A stretch of DNA of 64,000 nt from Candidatus Gastranaerophilales bacterium. Its GTDB lineage: Bacteria; Cyanobacteriota; Vampirovibrionia; Gastranaerophilales; Gastranaerophilaceae. The notes below the pieces were generated by a model. The model was not told where the DNA came from and did no database searches. It saw nothing but the letters and a program-made list of their open reading frames with translations. Positions within the stretch are counted from its first letter, which is position 1, and each line of letters opens with the position of its first letter. The DNA is taken from assembly GCA_944325595.1 (NCBI GenBank), contig CALVAQ010000001.1, positions 1-64,000 of the forward strand, given 5' to 3'. Made by a program: the position numbers and the translations under genes. Below are positions 9,571-16,913 of the stretch, piece by piece.

Positions 9571-10584
9571 ATGGCAGAAAAAAAATACAATATATTGCTT
9601 GTTGATGACGAAGAAGACAATCTGGCACTTTTGTACAGAACACTGAGAGGTACATATAATCTGGAAAAGACCACATCTCCTTTGCATGCGCTTGAGCTGA
9701 TGAAAGAAAAAGATTTTGAACTTGTCATATCAGACCACAAGATGCCGGAGATGGACGGAGTAGAGTTTTTGAAGGAAACACACCTGATAAGACCGGATGC
9801 AATGAGAATACTTCTCACGGCATACTCCGATGCAAACATACTTATTGATGCAATTAATTATGCAAAAATATACAGATATGTAAAAAAACCGTTTAATCCT
9901 GATGAATTACAGCTTATAGTTTCTTCTGCTCTGGAGTATTATCAGCTGAAATATGATAACGACAAACTCATTGCAGACTTGAAAGAATTGTTTTCCGGTA
10001 CTATCAAGGCTATTATGGAAGCATTGGATGCAAAAGATTCTTTTACTTCCGGCAGAAGCAGAAGAATTACTTATTATTCTGTGCTTATTTCAAAAAAACT
10101 CGGATTATCTGCCATTGATACGGGCAAAATTGAACTAGCCGGAATGCTGCATGATATAGGCATGATTGGTATTTCCGATGACATTTTGTACAAAATAGAC
10201 GAACTTACACAGGAAGAATATGATGAAATAAAAAAACATATCACCTACAGTGTAAAAATTCTTGAAGACATAAAACAACTCAAAGATGTGGTTGAAATAA
10301 TTAAATATCACCACGAAAAATATGACGGCACCGGCTATCCTTACGGAATTAAAGGTGAAGAAATACCTATTGGCTCACGTATTATTGCCATTACGGATGC
10401 GTTTGACAGTATAGTTTCAAACCGCTCTTACAGAAACAAAATTGATTTGAATGAAGCTTTGAACATAATAAAACAAGGCTCCGGCACGCAGTTTGACCCT
10501 GTTGTGGTAAAAGCGTTTGAAGACTGCTTTGATGAAATACGCAATTCTTTTGAAAGAGCGAAATCAGACGGGCACGCCGTGTGA
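9571..10584 (+). CDS. response regulator with HD-GYP phosphodiesterase domain
   Basis: A 337-residue regulator. The receiver (about residues 1-125) has Asp12-Asp13 and the phospho-acceptor Asp55 (SDHKMP). The HD-GYP domain (about 150-325) has His194-Asp195 in MLHDIGMIG and HHEKYDGTGYP, the set expected of an active c-di-GMP phosphodiesterase. It is probably phosphorylated by the kinase encoded just upstream. Oddly, the last residues (AKSDGHAV) and the TGA stop are encoded by the first copy of the intergenic repeat, so the original C-terminus was probably replaced or trimmed. The domains are complete before that point. Confidence 0.92.
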   Translation: MAEKKYNILLVDDEEDNLALLYRTLRGTYNLEKTTSPLHALELMKEKDFELVISDHKMPEMDGVEFLKETHLIRPDAMRILLTAYSDANILIDAINYAKIYRYVKKPFNPDELQLIVSSALEYYQLKYDNDKLIADLKELFSGTIKAIMEALDAKDSFTSGRSRRITYYSVLISKKLGLSAIDTGKIELAGMLHDIGMIGISDDILYKIDELTQEEYDEIKKHITYSVKILEDIKQLKDVVEIIKYHHEKYDGTGYPYGIKGEEIPIGSRIIAITDAFDSIVSNRSYRNKIDLNEALNIIKQGSGTQFDPVVVKAFEDCFDEIRNSFERAKSDGHAV

Positions 10585-10758
10585 GGTAAAACCGAACCCA
10601 GTGCCCTGGCGAAGGGAAACGTTGAGTTTTCCGCAGCGTCTGATTTCAAGACAGCGAAATCAGACGGGCACGCCGTGTGAGGTAAAACCGAACCCAGTGC
10701 CCTAGCGAAGGGAAACGTTGAGTTTTCCAAAAGCCTGCGGCAACTGCAACCCCAGAGC
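10556..10758 (+). repeat. two tandem copies of the 96-bp repeat
   Basis: Two head-to-tail copies begin at 10558 and 10654, a period of exactly 96 bp. The second ends in the tail CCTGCGGCAACTGC. Within a unit GGGCAC and GTGCCC form one hairpin. At the junction GTCTGATTTC and GAAATCAGAC form a perfect 10-bp stem with an 8-base loop. The first copy overlaps the end of the HD-GYP gene. The unit is a multiple of three, so frames stay open across copies. Those frames are not genes. Confidence 0.9.
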
Positions 10759-10779
10759 TGATAAGAGACAATCTGTCAA

Positions 10780-11100
10780 TTATTCACCATAAACATTGAC
10801 AGTGACTTTTCTCCAAAAAATAAAAACCATTCTCTCGTTTACATCAATGTAGCAAATCTTTTTTATATCTCCGTTCTTTGCTGCTGTGTTTATCCCTGCA
10901 TCTCCAATTTCTACAAGAAACAGAATATTTGTAGAATGAGCTGTTCCTTTTTTCAATGTTGAAAGTTCTTTTACTTCATTTCCCGTTGCTGTAACAGGGT
11001 ATGTTGCATTTGTATAAAACAGTCCTGCAGCTTTTGCAGATGTTTGTGAAAACATTACAAACATAAACGAGAGTGCTGCAAAAATAAATAGCTTTTTCAT
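10780..11100 (-). CDS. TRL-like secreted protein, copy B
   Basis: A 106-residue protein with an N-terminal signal peptide (MKKLFIFAALSFMFVMFSQTSAKA) and a mature part of about 80 residues. It matches the TRL-like (tRNA-associated locus) family pattern as I remember it: GLFYTNATYP, a Lys-Gly-rich turn before a hydrophobic strand, GDAGINTAAKNGDIKKI, YIDV and the C-terminal VNVYGE. Function of the family is unknown; an envelope location is likely. It sits 3 bases after its paralogue, so the two form a unit. A ~200 bp repeat cluster lies directly downstream. Confidence 0.7.
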   Translation of the reverse strand: MKKLFIFAALSFMFVMFSQTSAKAAGLFYTNATYPVTATGNEVKELSTLKKGTAHSTNILFLVEIGDAGINTAAKNGDIKKICYIDVNERMVFIFWRKVTVNVYGE

Positions 11101-11103
11101 TTT

Positions 11104-11478
11104 TTATTCTCCATATACTACGGTTTTTGTTTCTTTAACATAAATTGGTATAAAGAATAAAGGGATATAGACTTTACCAACTTTTGTATCAACATAATGA
11201 ATTTTTTTGATGTTTCCGTTCTTTGCTGCGGCATCAATGCCTGCATTTCCTATATCAATCAGATTAAAAAAGTTGTGAGAAGCAGCTTCACCTTTTTTGA
11301 ATTTTGACAAATCATCCGGAAGGGTAGTATTTTCATTTCTTTTTACCACACTTTGAGGAAAAGTTGTGTTTGAATAAAATACCCCAATGTCTGAGTAATT
11401 TGTGGAATTAAATGCTTCTGCATTTGCGCAAAGATTTATTGTGAATAGAATAAACAGGCTATAGATTATTTTGTTCAT
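11104..11478 (-). CDS. TRL-like secreted protein, copy A
   Basis: A 124-residue paralogue of the downstream gene. It has a signal peptide (MNKIIYSLFILFTINLCANA), then GVFYSNTTFP, GNAGIDAAAKNGNIKKI, HYVD and TKTVVYGE. The two mature proteins share the same order of motifs, indicating tandem duplication followed by clear divergence. The ATG is preceded by AAGGAAATTATA, a good ribosome site. It is divergent from the XRE regulator, with about 66 bases between the two start codons, so that regulator could control the pair. Exact function is unknown. Confidence 0.7.
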   Translation of the reverse strand: MNKIIYSLFILFTINLCANAEAFNSTNYSDIGVFYSNTTFPQSVVKRNENTTLPDDLSKFKKGEAASHNFFNLIDIGNAGIDAAAKNGNIKKIHYVDTKVGKVYIPLFFIPIYVKETKTVVYGE

Positions 11479-11499
11479 TATAATTTCCTTAGTAATGGA

Positions 11500-11528
11500 T
11501 TGATAGTCCTGTACGCTTTAACAATAAT
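11500..11528 (+). promoter_or_regulatory. candidate sigma-70 promoter of the XRE gene
   Basis: TTGATA at 11500-11505 and AATAAT at 11523-11528 are separated by 17 bases, the ideal spacing. The predicted start would leave a very short leader before the ATG at 11545. It lies in the divergent gap next to the TRL gene pair. Prediction by eye only. Confidence 0.35.
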
Positions 11529-11544
11529 AATTCATTATTGGATT

Positions 11545-11754
11545 ATGAGTCAAGAAGCAAGAAAAAGCATTGCAAAAAAAGTTAAAGAATTGCGTAAATT
11601 AGCCGGTCTTAATAAAGAACAACTTTCTTTAGCACTTAATCTTGATAATTCTTATATATCTAAACTTGAAAACGAAAAAATTAATATTACCATTGATAGA
11701 CTTGAACAGATTTCAGTTTTTTTTAATGTCAAAATAAAGACTTTTTTTAATTAA
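11545..11754 (+). CDS. XRE-family helix-turn-helix regulator
   Basis: A 69-residue single-domain Cro/CI-type DNA-binding protein. The helix-turn-helix reads VKELRKLAGLNKEQLSLALNL followed by DNSYISKLENEKINITIDRL, typical of restriction controllers and small phage-like repressors. A longer frame from 11500 exists, but its first 15 residues overlap a likely promoter, so the ATG at 11545 is preferred; there is no clear ribosome site. It is divergent from the two TRL-like genes and sits beside the repeat clusters. Targets are unknown; autoregulation or control of the TRL pair would be the simplest reading. Confidence 0.75.
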   Translation: MSQEARKSIAKKVKELRKLAGLNKEQLSLALNLDNSYISKLENEKINITIDRLEQISVFFNVKIKTFFN

Positions 11755-11808
11755 ATTCTTTTAGATTGTTGGACTCTCAATCCTGTCAAAATTTGTTTAT
11801 AAAGAATT

Positions 11809-11867
11809 GTAGGTTGGGGTTTCTACCCCAACATTATAGTTTTAGTTGGGCTGAAAGCCCAACCTAC
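11809..11867. repeat. paired GTAG-type REP element (BIME-like), copy 1
   Basis: A 59-bp inverted repeat starting GTAGGTTGGGG and ending CCCAACCTAC. Each half holds its own hairpin (GTTGGGGTTTCTACCCCAAC and GTTGGGCTGAAAGCCCAAC), so it can fold as a three-way or cruciform structure. A GTAG tetranucleotide before a hairpin is the hallmark of REP sequences mobilised by REP-associated tyrosine transposases. An identical copy lies at 60494-60552. Confidence 0.8.
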
Positions 11868-11874
11868 TTTGCTG

Positions 11875-12110
11875 ATTTCAAGACAGCGAAATCAGACGGG
11901 CACGCCGTGTGAGGTAAAACCGAACCCAGTGCCCTAGCGAAGGGAAACGTTGAGTTTTCCGCAGCGTCTGATTTCAAGACAGCGAAATCAGACGGGCACG
12001 CCGTGTGAGGTAAAACCGAACCCGGTGCCCTAGCGGAGGGAAACCTTGAGTTTTCCGAAACATCCAATTTCAAGACAGAGATGGCGGGGTGAGGGTTTGC
12101 GGGTTTATTC
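11875..12110 (+). repeat. two tandem copies of the 96-bp repeat plus tail
   Basis: Units begin at 11886 and 11982 (96-bp period) and are nearly identical to those at 10558 and 10654. The second ends CCGAAACATCCAATTTCAAG and a tail GATGGCGGGGTGAGGGTTTGCGGG that matches, inverted, the outer end of the copy at 3602. The REP pair joins it directly upstream through TTTGCTGATTTCAAGACAG. Together they fill the ~440 bp between the XRE gene and the gltX terminator. No gene is supported there. Confidence 0.88.
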
Positions 12111-12136
12111 ATTTACTTTTGCGAAATTAAATAATT

Positions 12137-12165
12137 AAACGGGTTTCAAAAATGAAACCCGTTTT
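12137..12165 (-). terminator. rho-independent terminator of gltX
   Basis: An 11-bp perfect stem (AAACGGGTTTC with GAAACCCGTTT) and a 6-base loop lie downstream of gltX. On the minus strand a T-rich run follows. It may also stop transcripts coming from the repeat side. Confidence 0.8.
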
Positions 12166-12192
12166 AAGTCCGAAATTATAAAAAGCCCTGTT

Positions 12193-13647
12193 TTATACAG
12201 CTTTTTTAATTCTATAAACAACTCTGTCTTTACCAAGAAGAACAAGTGTCGCTACCATATCAGCACCGTGTGTTCTGCCGGTAACAGCCGCTCTGATTGC
12301 CCACATAGTTTCTTTCGGCTTGATACCGTGTTGTTCTTTAAAATATGTTCTCAAATCGGCAAGCTGTTCATGGAGTTTTTCTTCGTCTTCAAAATCCCAT
12401 TTGTCGAGTTCATTTTCAATGACATAAGGCAAAACTTTTTTTGCTACTTCGCCATTTAGAATTTTTTCCTGAACATCCGGTTCTATTTCAACTTCTTTGC
12501 CAAAGAAATATTTTGTATCATTTGTAAGTTCTGAAAGCACCGTGATAGGCTCTCTTGTTACTTCGACTATTCTTTCGAGCTGTTTTTCATTGTATTCGCT
12601 CAAATCATAGCAGGACAAATATGGTTTTACGAGCTGAGTTAATTTTGCCAAATCCATTTTTTTGATATATTGACCGTTCATCCAGTTCAATTTGTCATAT
12701 TCAAAAATTGAATTTGATGAAGAAACTTCGTTTATTCTAAAATCTGCAGCAATCTCATCAAGAGTTTTGATTTCATGTCCGTCAGATGGAGACCAGCCCA
12801 AAAGTGCAACAAAGTTGACAAGAGCTTCTGTTAAATAACCTTTTTCAACAAACTCGGAAACAGCAGTAGCACCGTGTCTTTTTGAAAGTTTGCTTCTGTC
12901 GGGAGCAAGAATCATGCCAAGATGTCCGAATTTCGGGATTTCGGCACCAAGTGCATTATAAATCATGATTTGTTTTGCAGTATTGGAGATATGGTCTTCG
13001 CCTCTTATGATATGAGAAATTTTCATTTCCATATCATCTATTACAACAGCAAAGTTGTATGTAGGTGTACCGTTTGATTTCATAATTACAAAATCACCTA
13101 TGAGTGAATTGTCAAAATGCAAATGACCTTTTACCATATCATCATATGAAGTTTCGCCTTCTGGCACATGAAAACGGATTGACGGTTTTCTGCCTTCTGC
13201 TCTGAGTTTCTCTTTTTGTTCTTCTGTCAAATGTCTGCATTTGCCTGAATATTTGTGAGGTCTTTTATTTTTGATAGACTCTTCTTTTTCTGCATCCAGT
13301 TCTTCCTGTGTACAGAAACATTCATATGCATAGCCTTCATCAATAAGTTTTTGAGCATATTTCGGATAGATATCAAATCTTTCAGACTGCTGGTATGGAC
13401 CATAAGGACCGCCGACATCCGGACCTTCATCCCAGTTCAATCCGAGTGCCTTCAAACTGTCATAAATATTGTCAATATATGCTTGAGAAGAACGGTCCAA
13501 ATCTGTATCTTCAATTCTTAAAATATATTTTCCGTTGTTCTTTTTTGCAAAGAGGTAATTGAACAGTGCGGTTCTTGCCGTTCCGATATGCAAATTGCCG
13601 CTCGGTGAAGGGGCAATTCTAACCCTAACTTCATTTAAAGTAGTCAT
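12193..13647 (-). CDS. gltX: glutamyl-tRNA synthetase
   Basis: A class I synthetase of about 484 residues that charges tRNA-Glu. The HIGH-type motif is PSPSGNLHIGTA (His20-Ile-Gly), and the KMSKS-type motif is DRSKLSKRHGA. The N-terminal Rossmann domain, the GluRS-specific insert with Cys residues (YECFCTQEEL, GKCRHL) and the helical anticodon domain are all present. The ATG at 13647 has the ribosome site GGAG. A longer TTG start four codons upstream lies inside that site and is unlikely. It appears monocistronic, with a terminator downstream. It could be discriminating or non-discriminating; the sequence alone does not settle this. Confidence 0.95.
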   Translation of the reverse strand: MTTLNEVRVRIAPSPSGNLHIGTARTALFNYLFAKKNNGKYILRIEDTDLDRSSQAYIDNIYDSLKALGLNWDEGPDVGGPYGPYQQSERFDIYPKYAQKLIDEGYAYECFCTQEELDAEKEESIKNKRPHKYSGKCRHLTEEQKEKLRAEGRKPSIRFHVPEGETSYDDMVKGHLHFDNSLIGDFVIMKSNGTPTYNFAVVIDDMEMKISHIIRGEDHISNTAKQIMIYNALGAEIPKFGHLGMILAPDRSKLSKRHGATAVSEFVEKGYLTEALVNFVALLGWSPSDGHEIKTLDEIAADFRINEVSSSNSIFEYDKLNWMNGQYIKKMDLAKLTQLVKPYLSCYDLSEYNEKQLERIVEVTREPITVLSELTNDTKYFFGKEVEIEPDVQEKILNGEVAKKVLPYVIENELDKWDFEDEEKLHEQLADLRTYFKEQHGIKPKETMWAIRAAVTGRTHGADMVATLVLLGKDRVVYRIKKAV

Positions 13648-13795
13648 TATTTTCTCCAATTCTTAACTTAATATCCGTGATTATAATTTTACATCAAACA
13701 ATAAAATGGGAAAAAATTTTATGCAAAATGATTTGGAACTTTTTTGTAAAAAGTTTAAAATTTTATGAAACAGCATAAATTTTTATAAAACAAAA

Positions 13796-14425
13796 TTAAG
13801 CAGAACCGGTTTTTTCGCAGTACTCAATAAGCTCGTTTTGCCAATCTTCTATTTTTTCAATATAAAAATCGGCACCTTTTTTCATACAGAGCTGTCTGTG
13901 TTCTTTTTTGGAAGATGCTGTCATAACACCGACAACAGTGTTTGCATCGTTTATTTTTGAAAGTTTTACAAGTTCATCCAACAGAATAAAACCCTCTCTG
14001 TCCGTCGGAATGAACAAATCCATAATAACAAGTTTGTACGGATGTTTTTTGTATTTTGTAATTGCATCATAAATTTCTTTTGCAATAGTAACATCGTAAC
14101 CGAGGTTTCTAAACATTACCCCGAGCTGGTATGTAATTACACCCAAATCATCAACAATCAAAACGTTTTTGGGGTTTTCTTCGTCTGTAAATTCTTGTTC
14201 GGAAGTAATAGAACTGTTTTTGTTTTTACCTTTAGGAGAGCTCAACTCTTCAAGGGCTTCTGTTTTTGCTCTGTCGAGTTTGCGTTTTATATCAAGAATA
14301 AGGTCTTTCAACAAATCGACATTAATGTTTTTTTCTCCCGGAGGAATTTTGCCGACAAGACCGTATAGTTGTTCCAAAAACTCTTCGTCTACTTCTATTG
14401 TTCGTTTTTTTTGTTCTTCGCTCAT
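13796..14425 (-). CDS. receiver-domain protein with helical N-terminus
   Basis: A 209-residue protein. The first ~80 residues are charged and helical with no family I recognise. The rest is a CheY-like receiver with Asp92-Asp93 (VDD), phospho-acceptor Asp136 (VIMDLFIP) and a conserved Thr in VMTASS; the C-terminal Lys position is less clear (GADFYIEK). There is no DNA-binding output, so it probably acts through protein contacts, with the N-terminal helices a possible interaction module. No kinase gene is adjacent. The 63-residue gene follows on the upstream side, 53 bases away. Confidence 0.85.
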   Translation of the reverse strand: MSEEQKKRTIEVDEEFLEQLYGLVGKIPPGEKNINVDLLKDLILDIKRKLDRAKTEALEELSSPKGKNKNSSITSEQEFTDEENPKNVLIVDDLGVITYQLGVMFRNLGYDVTIAKEIYDAITKYKKHPYKLVIMDLFIPTDREGFILLDELVKLSKINDANTVVGVMTASSKKEHRQLCMKKGADFYIEKIEDWQNELIEYCEKTGSA

Positions 14426-14478
14426 GACTCTATCTTATCATATTTTTGTCATTATTAATATACTAATAATATCGTTTT

Positions 14479-14670
14479 TTAAAAAATTTGCCACCATTTT
14501 TTTTCAGGATTATTTTTTTTTAATCCGGAAATACAGTTTTTCAAAAGTTGTATCATCTGTACATCCGTAAGATTAAAATGGTGTTGTAAGTCACGAAAGT
14601 ATTTTAGAGCATATTTTTGTGCACTTTGCATGGTATTTTGTTTTTTGCCGTTTAAGAGATTTTCTCGCAT
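14479..14670 (-). CDS. small basic uncharacterised protein
   Basis: A 63-residue basic protein, mostly helical, with no membrane segment. The last half (LTDVQMIQLLKNCISGLK then NPEKKWWQIF) looks like a short helical domain ending in aromatic residues. The start codon has a strong ribosome site (AAAAGGAGCTAATATG), the main reason to accept the gene. It lies just upstream of the receiver gene on the same strand and may share its transcript. No family recognised. Confidence 0.6.
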   Translation of the reverse strand: MRENLLNGKKQNTMQSAQKYALKYFRDLQHHFNLTDVQMIQLLKNCISGLKKNNPEKKWWQIF

Positions 14671-14767
14671 ATTAGCTCCTTTTGTACCATAATATATGGA
14701 AACCGGCAGAAAAACATTGTCAAAAAGAGCAATAACAGGCTGGTTTAATTTAATCTGGCGCTACAGT

Positions 14768-15066
14768 TGATTTCGCTCTCTTGAAATCAGACGCTGCGGA
14801 AAACTCAACGTTTCCCTTCGCTATGGCACTGGGTTCGGCTTTACCTCACACGGCGTGCCCGTCTGATTCCGCTCTCTTGAAATCAGACGTTCGCCAAAAG
14901 CGTGGTTTAGGCTCACAAGGGCACTGGGTTCGGTTTCACCTCACACGGCGTGCCCGTCTGATTCCGCTCTCTTGAAATCAGACGTTCGCCATTAACGGCG
15001 AACGAGTCAGAACGTAGGTTGGATTTCAAGACATCCGGCGGCTACTGCGACATTAGATTAGATTAT
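14768..15066 (-). repeat. 96-bp repeat cluster, reverse orientation, with truncated REP
   Basis: Three junction segments (CTCTCTTGAAATCAGACG) start near 14775, 14871 and 14966, spaced 96 and 95 bp. The middle unit differs in its variable part (CAAAAGCGTGGTTTAGGCTC). After the third, a palindrome GTTCGCCATTAACGGCGAAC and a truncated REP end (GTAGGTTGG at 15014) occur, then the tail GGCGGCTACTGCGACATTAG. The cluster occupies most of the 600 bp between the small gene at 14670 and the prepilin-like genes. I see no gene in that gap. Confidence 0.85.
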
Positions 15067-15183
15067 TTCTTAATTTAACAAAATATAATAATTTAAACTT
15101 AACCGGCATATGCCGCTAAACAAATAATATGTTGAAAAAATTTATAAAAAAATTTTTCTGAGGAAAATAATGTTAACGTTTGA

Positions 15184-15212
15184 TTGCAAAATGTAACAAC
15201 AATGTTTAAAAT
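15184..15212 (+). promoter_or_regulatory. candidate promoter of the prepilin-like operon
   Basis: TTGCAA at 15184-15189 and TAAAAT at 15207-15212 are 17 bases apart. A leader of about 50 bases would precede the ATG at 15272, which has the ribosome site GGAG. Predicted by eye only. Confidence 0.4.
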
Positions 15213-15271
15213 ATTAAAATAAGTGGAATTATTAAATTAAAGCTATATTTAAAAAAACAAATGGAGCTCAT

Positions 15272-16891
15272 ATGAAAAATATTTTGTTTCGCAGATATGT
15301 TGGTTTTTCGCTTGCTGAGGCAATGATTACTATTTTGATAATAGGGATTATAGCTCTTTTGAGTGTGCCTATTGCAAAAAAAATAGAAAAAAAACAAGAC
15401 CAGCTTCATGGAAAATGGATATGTACTATCAACAAAGCGGGTCAACATGTTATGTGGCAAAAGGGATTTCCCGGTGATTCAGGCAATCCTGAAACCTGGC
15501 AGACTACAGGTAACAGCTGTACCTTTAATGCACCGCTGAAAGCCAGAAATTTCTCAATACAGGCAATTGGCGGCGGTGGCGGCGGCGCTGCTGGCGTGAG
15601 CGGGCTGGATGTTAAAACAGATTCTTTCAATGTAAAAAATTATGGTATCTACAGAATGGTAGCTATTGGTGCCGGTGGTTCAGGAGGAATGTCTGAGTGC
15701 GATCTTTATTATTATGATGTTACACAAATGAGACAGGAAATGAATGACTGGTTTGGTGAAGCCGGCGGTGGCGGCGGCGGCGGTGTAGGATATGCAACCG
15801 TCGAAATTGGTCCTGAAACATATCAAATACAAATGCAAAAAGGAAATGCTGTTAGCAACACTTCCAGTAAATGGGGTGGCTCAAAGGGCGGCGACTCATA
15901 TATTAAAAGGCTATATTCTGGCGGCAGCAAGTATACTATATATGCCACCGGAGGTGAAGGTGGTCAGCCTTTACAAAATATTTGTGAAAACTGGACAAAT
16001 AATACTCACAAGAAAAATAATGCACAGGGCTATGGCGGTGCAAACGGTACTGCAAGATTTGAAGATAATACAAGTATATACAAAGAAAAAGGTACCTATG
16101 CCGATACAAAAGCAAGAGACCGCTGCAGAGGATACATGACAAATGGTTCTTATGCTTATTGTTACGGATATAACCATTCTTTGAGTATGGCAAACAGGTA
16201 TTTAAGCGGTACACAAAACTATCAACAATTTATAAATACATCAATGGATGTGCTGCCAGGCAGAGGCGGAAACACAGGTGCAACAAATGACAGATGTGAG
16301 TATGGTCACAACTGCGGAGGCGGAACATATAGCTCTCACAGAGGAACAATGACAAGAAGCAATGAAGGTTTTGTTATAGCTGTTACTGACCTGATTATGG
16401 CAGGCGGTGCCGGAAAAACAGCACAAAGAACAAACGGTCAAGAATTCTATCCATCATTCCCCTCAAAACAACTTATTGTAACAATTGGCAAAGGCGGTGC
16501 TGGAGGCGTTGCAGATTCAGCATCAGGAACAACTGTTGATGAAAATACAAGTATAAACGGTGAAAAGGGCGGCAGTACGATTATCGGTAATAACTGGCTT
16601 ATTTTTGAAGGCGGTGAAGGCGGTACATCGCAAAGCGCAGTTGCCGGAAAAAGCAGTCCCGGAGGGAACGGAGAAAAAACTCCGATTGTAATGAGAAATG
16701 CTCCTGATATAGCTTTAGGCGGATTATCCGACAAAAACGGAAATCTAAATACAAGTCTTTCTGTTGACGGACAGACTGCTCTCGGCTTTGGTACCGGCGG
16801 TGGCGGAGGCGGTGTTCTCGTCTCCGACGATGAAATAACTGTCGGTAACGGCGGAAACGGTGCTCCCGGATACGTAATAATTGAATGGTAA
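15272..16891 (+). CDS. prepilin-like glycine-rich surface protein 1
   Basis: A 539-residue protein with a class III (type IV prepilin) N-terminus: basic leader MKNILFRRYVG, then FSLAEA with Glu at mature position 5 and a hydrophobic helix to about residue 35. Next come a small domain (HGKWICTINKAGQHVMW) with Cys residues, the block ARNFSIQAIGGGGGG, and many GG-rich runs to the C-terminus, which ends PGYVIIEW. Prepilin peptidase processing followed by assembly or surface display is the expected fate. It is first of three tandem paralogues, with a good ribosome site (GGAGCTCATATG). It is far longer than a typical pilin and its function is unknown. Confidence 0.8.
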   Translation: MKNILFRRYVGFSLAEAMITILIIGIIALLSVPIAKKIEKKQDQLHGKWICTINKAGQHVMWQKGFPGDSGNPETWQTTGNSCTFNAPLKARNFSIQAIGGGGGGAAGVSGLDVKTDSFNVKNYGIYRMVAIGAGGSGGMSECDLYYYDVTQMRQEMNDWFGEAGGGGGGGVGYATVEIGPETYQIQMQKGNAVSNTSSKWGGSKGGDSYIKRLYSGGSKYTIYATGGEGGQPLQNICENWTNNTHKKNNAQGYGGANGTARFEDNTSIYKEKGTYADTKARDRCRGYMTNGSYAYCYGYNHSLSMANRYLSGTQNYQQFINTSMDVLPGRGGNTGATNDRCEYGHNCGGGTYSSHRGTMTRSNEGFVIAVTDLIMAGGAGKTAQRTNGQEFYPSFPSKQLIVTIGKGGAGGVADSASGTTVDENTSINGEKGGSTIIGNNWLIFEGGEGGTSQSAVAGKSSPGGNGEKTPIVMRNAPDIALGGLSDKNGNLNTSLSVDGQTALGFGTGGGGGGVLVSDDEITVGNGGNGAPGYVIIEW

Positions 16892-16913
16892 TAGCAAAAA
16901 GTTTGGAGTTTAA

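Noticed and set aside
10428-10730. A 100-residue minus-strand frame with a 32-residue internal repeat
   Set aside because: It reads the 96-bp DNA repeat. Because 96 is a multiple of three, frames stay open across tandem copies. There is no ribosome site, and the same peptide recurs wherever the repeat occurs.
10556-12110. Possible CRISPR array
   Set aside because: Units are ~96 bp and directly adjacent, with no short repeats separated by unique spacers, and no cas gene is nearby.
14781-14975. A 64-residue frame and similar frames in repeat DNA at 10.5, 11.9 and 14.8 kb
   Set aside because: They are translations of repeat units with no gene signals.
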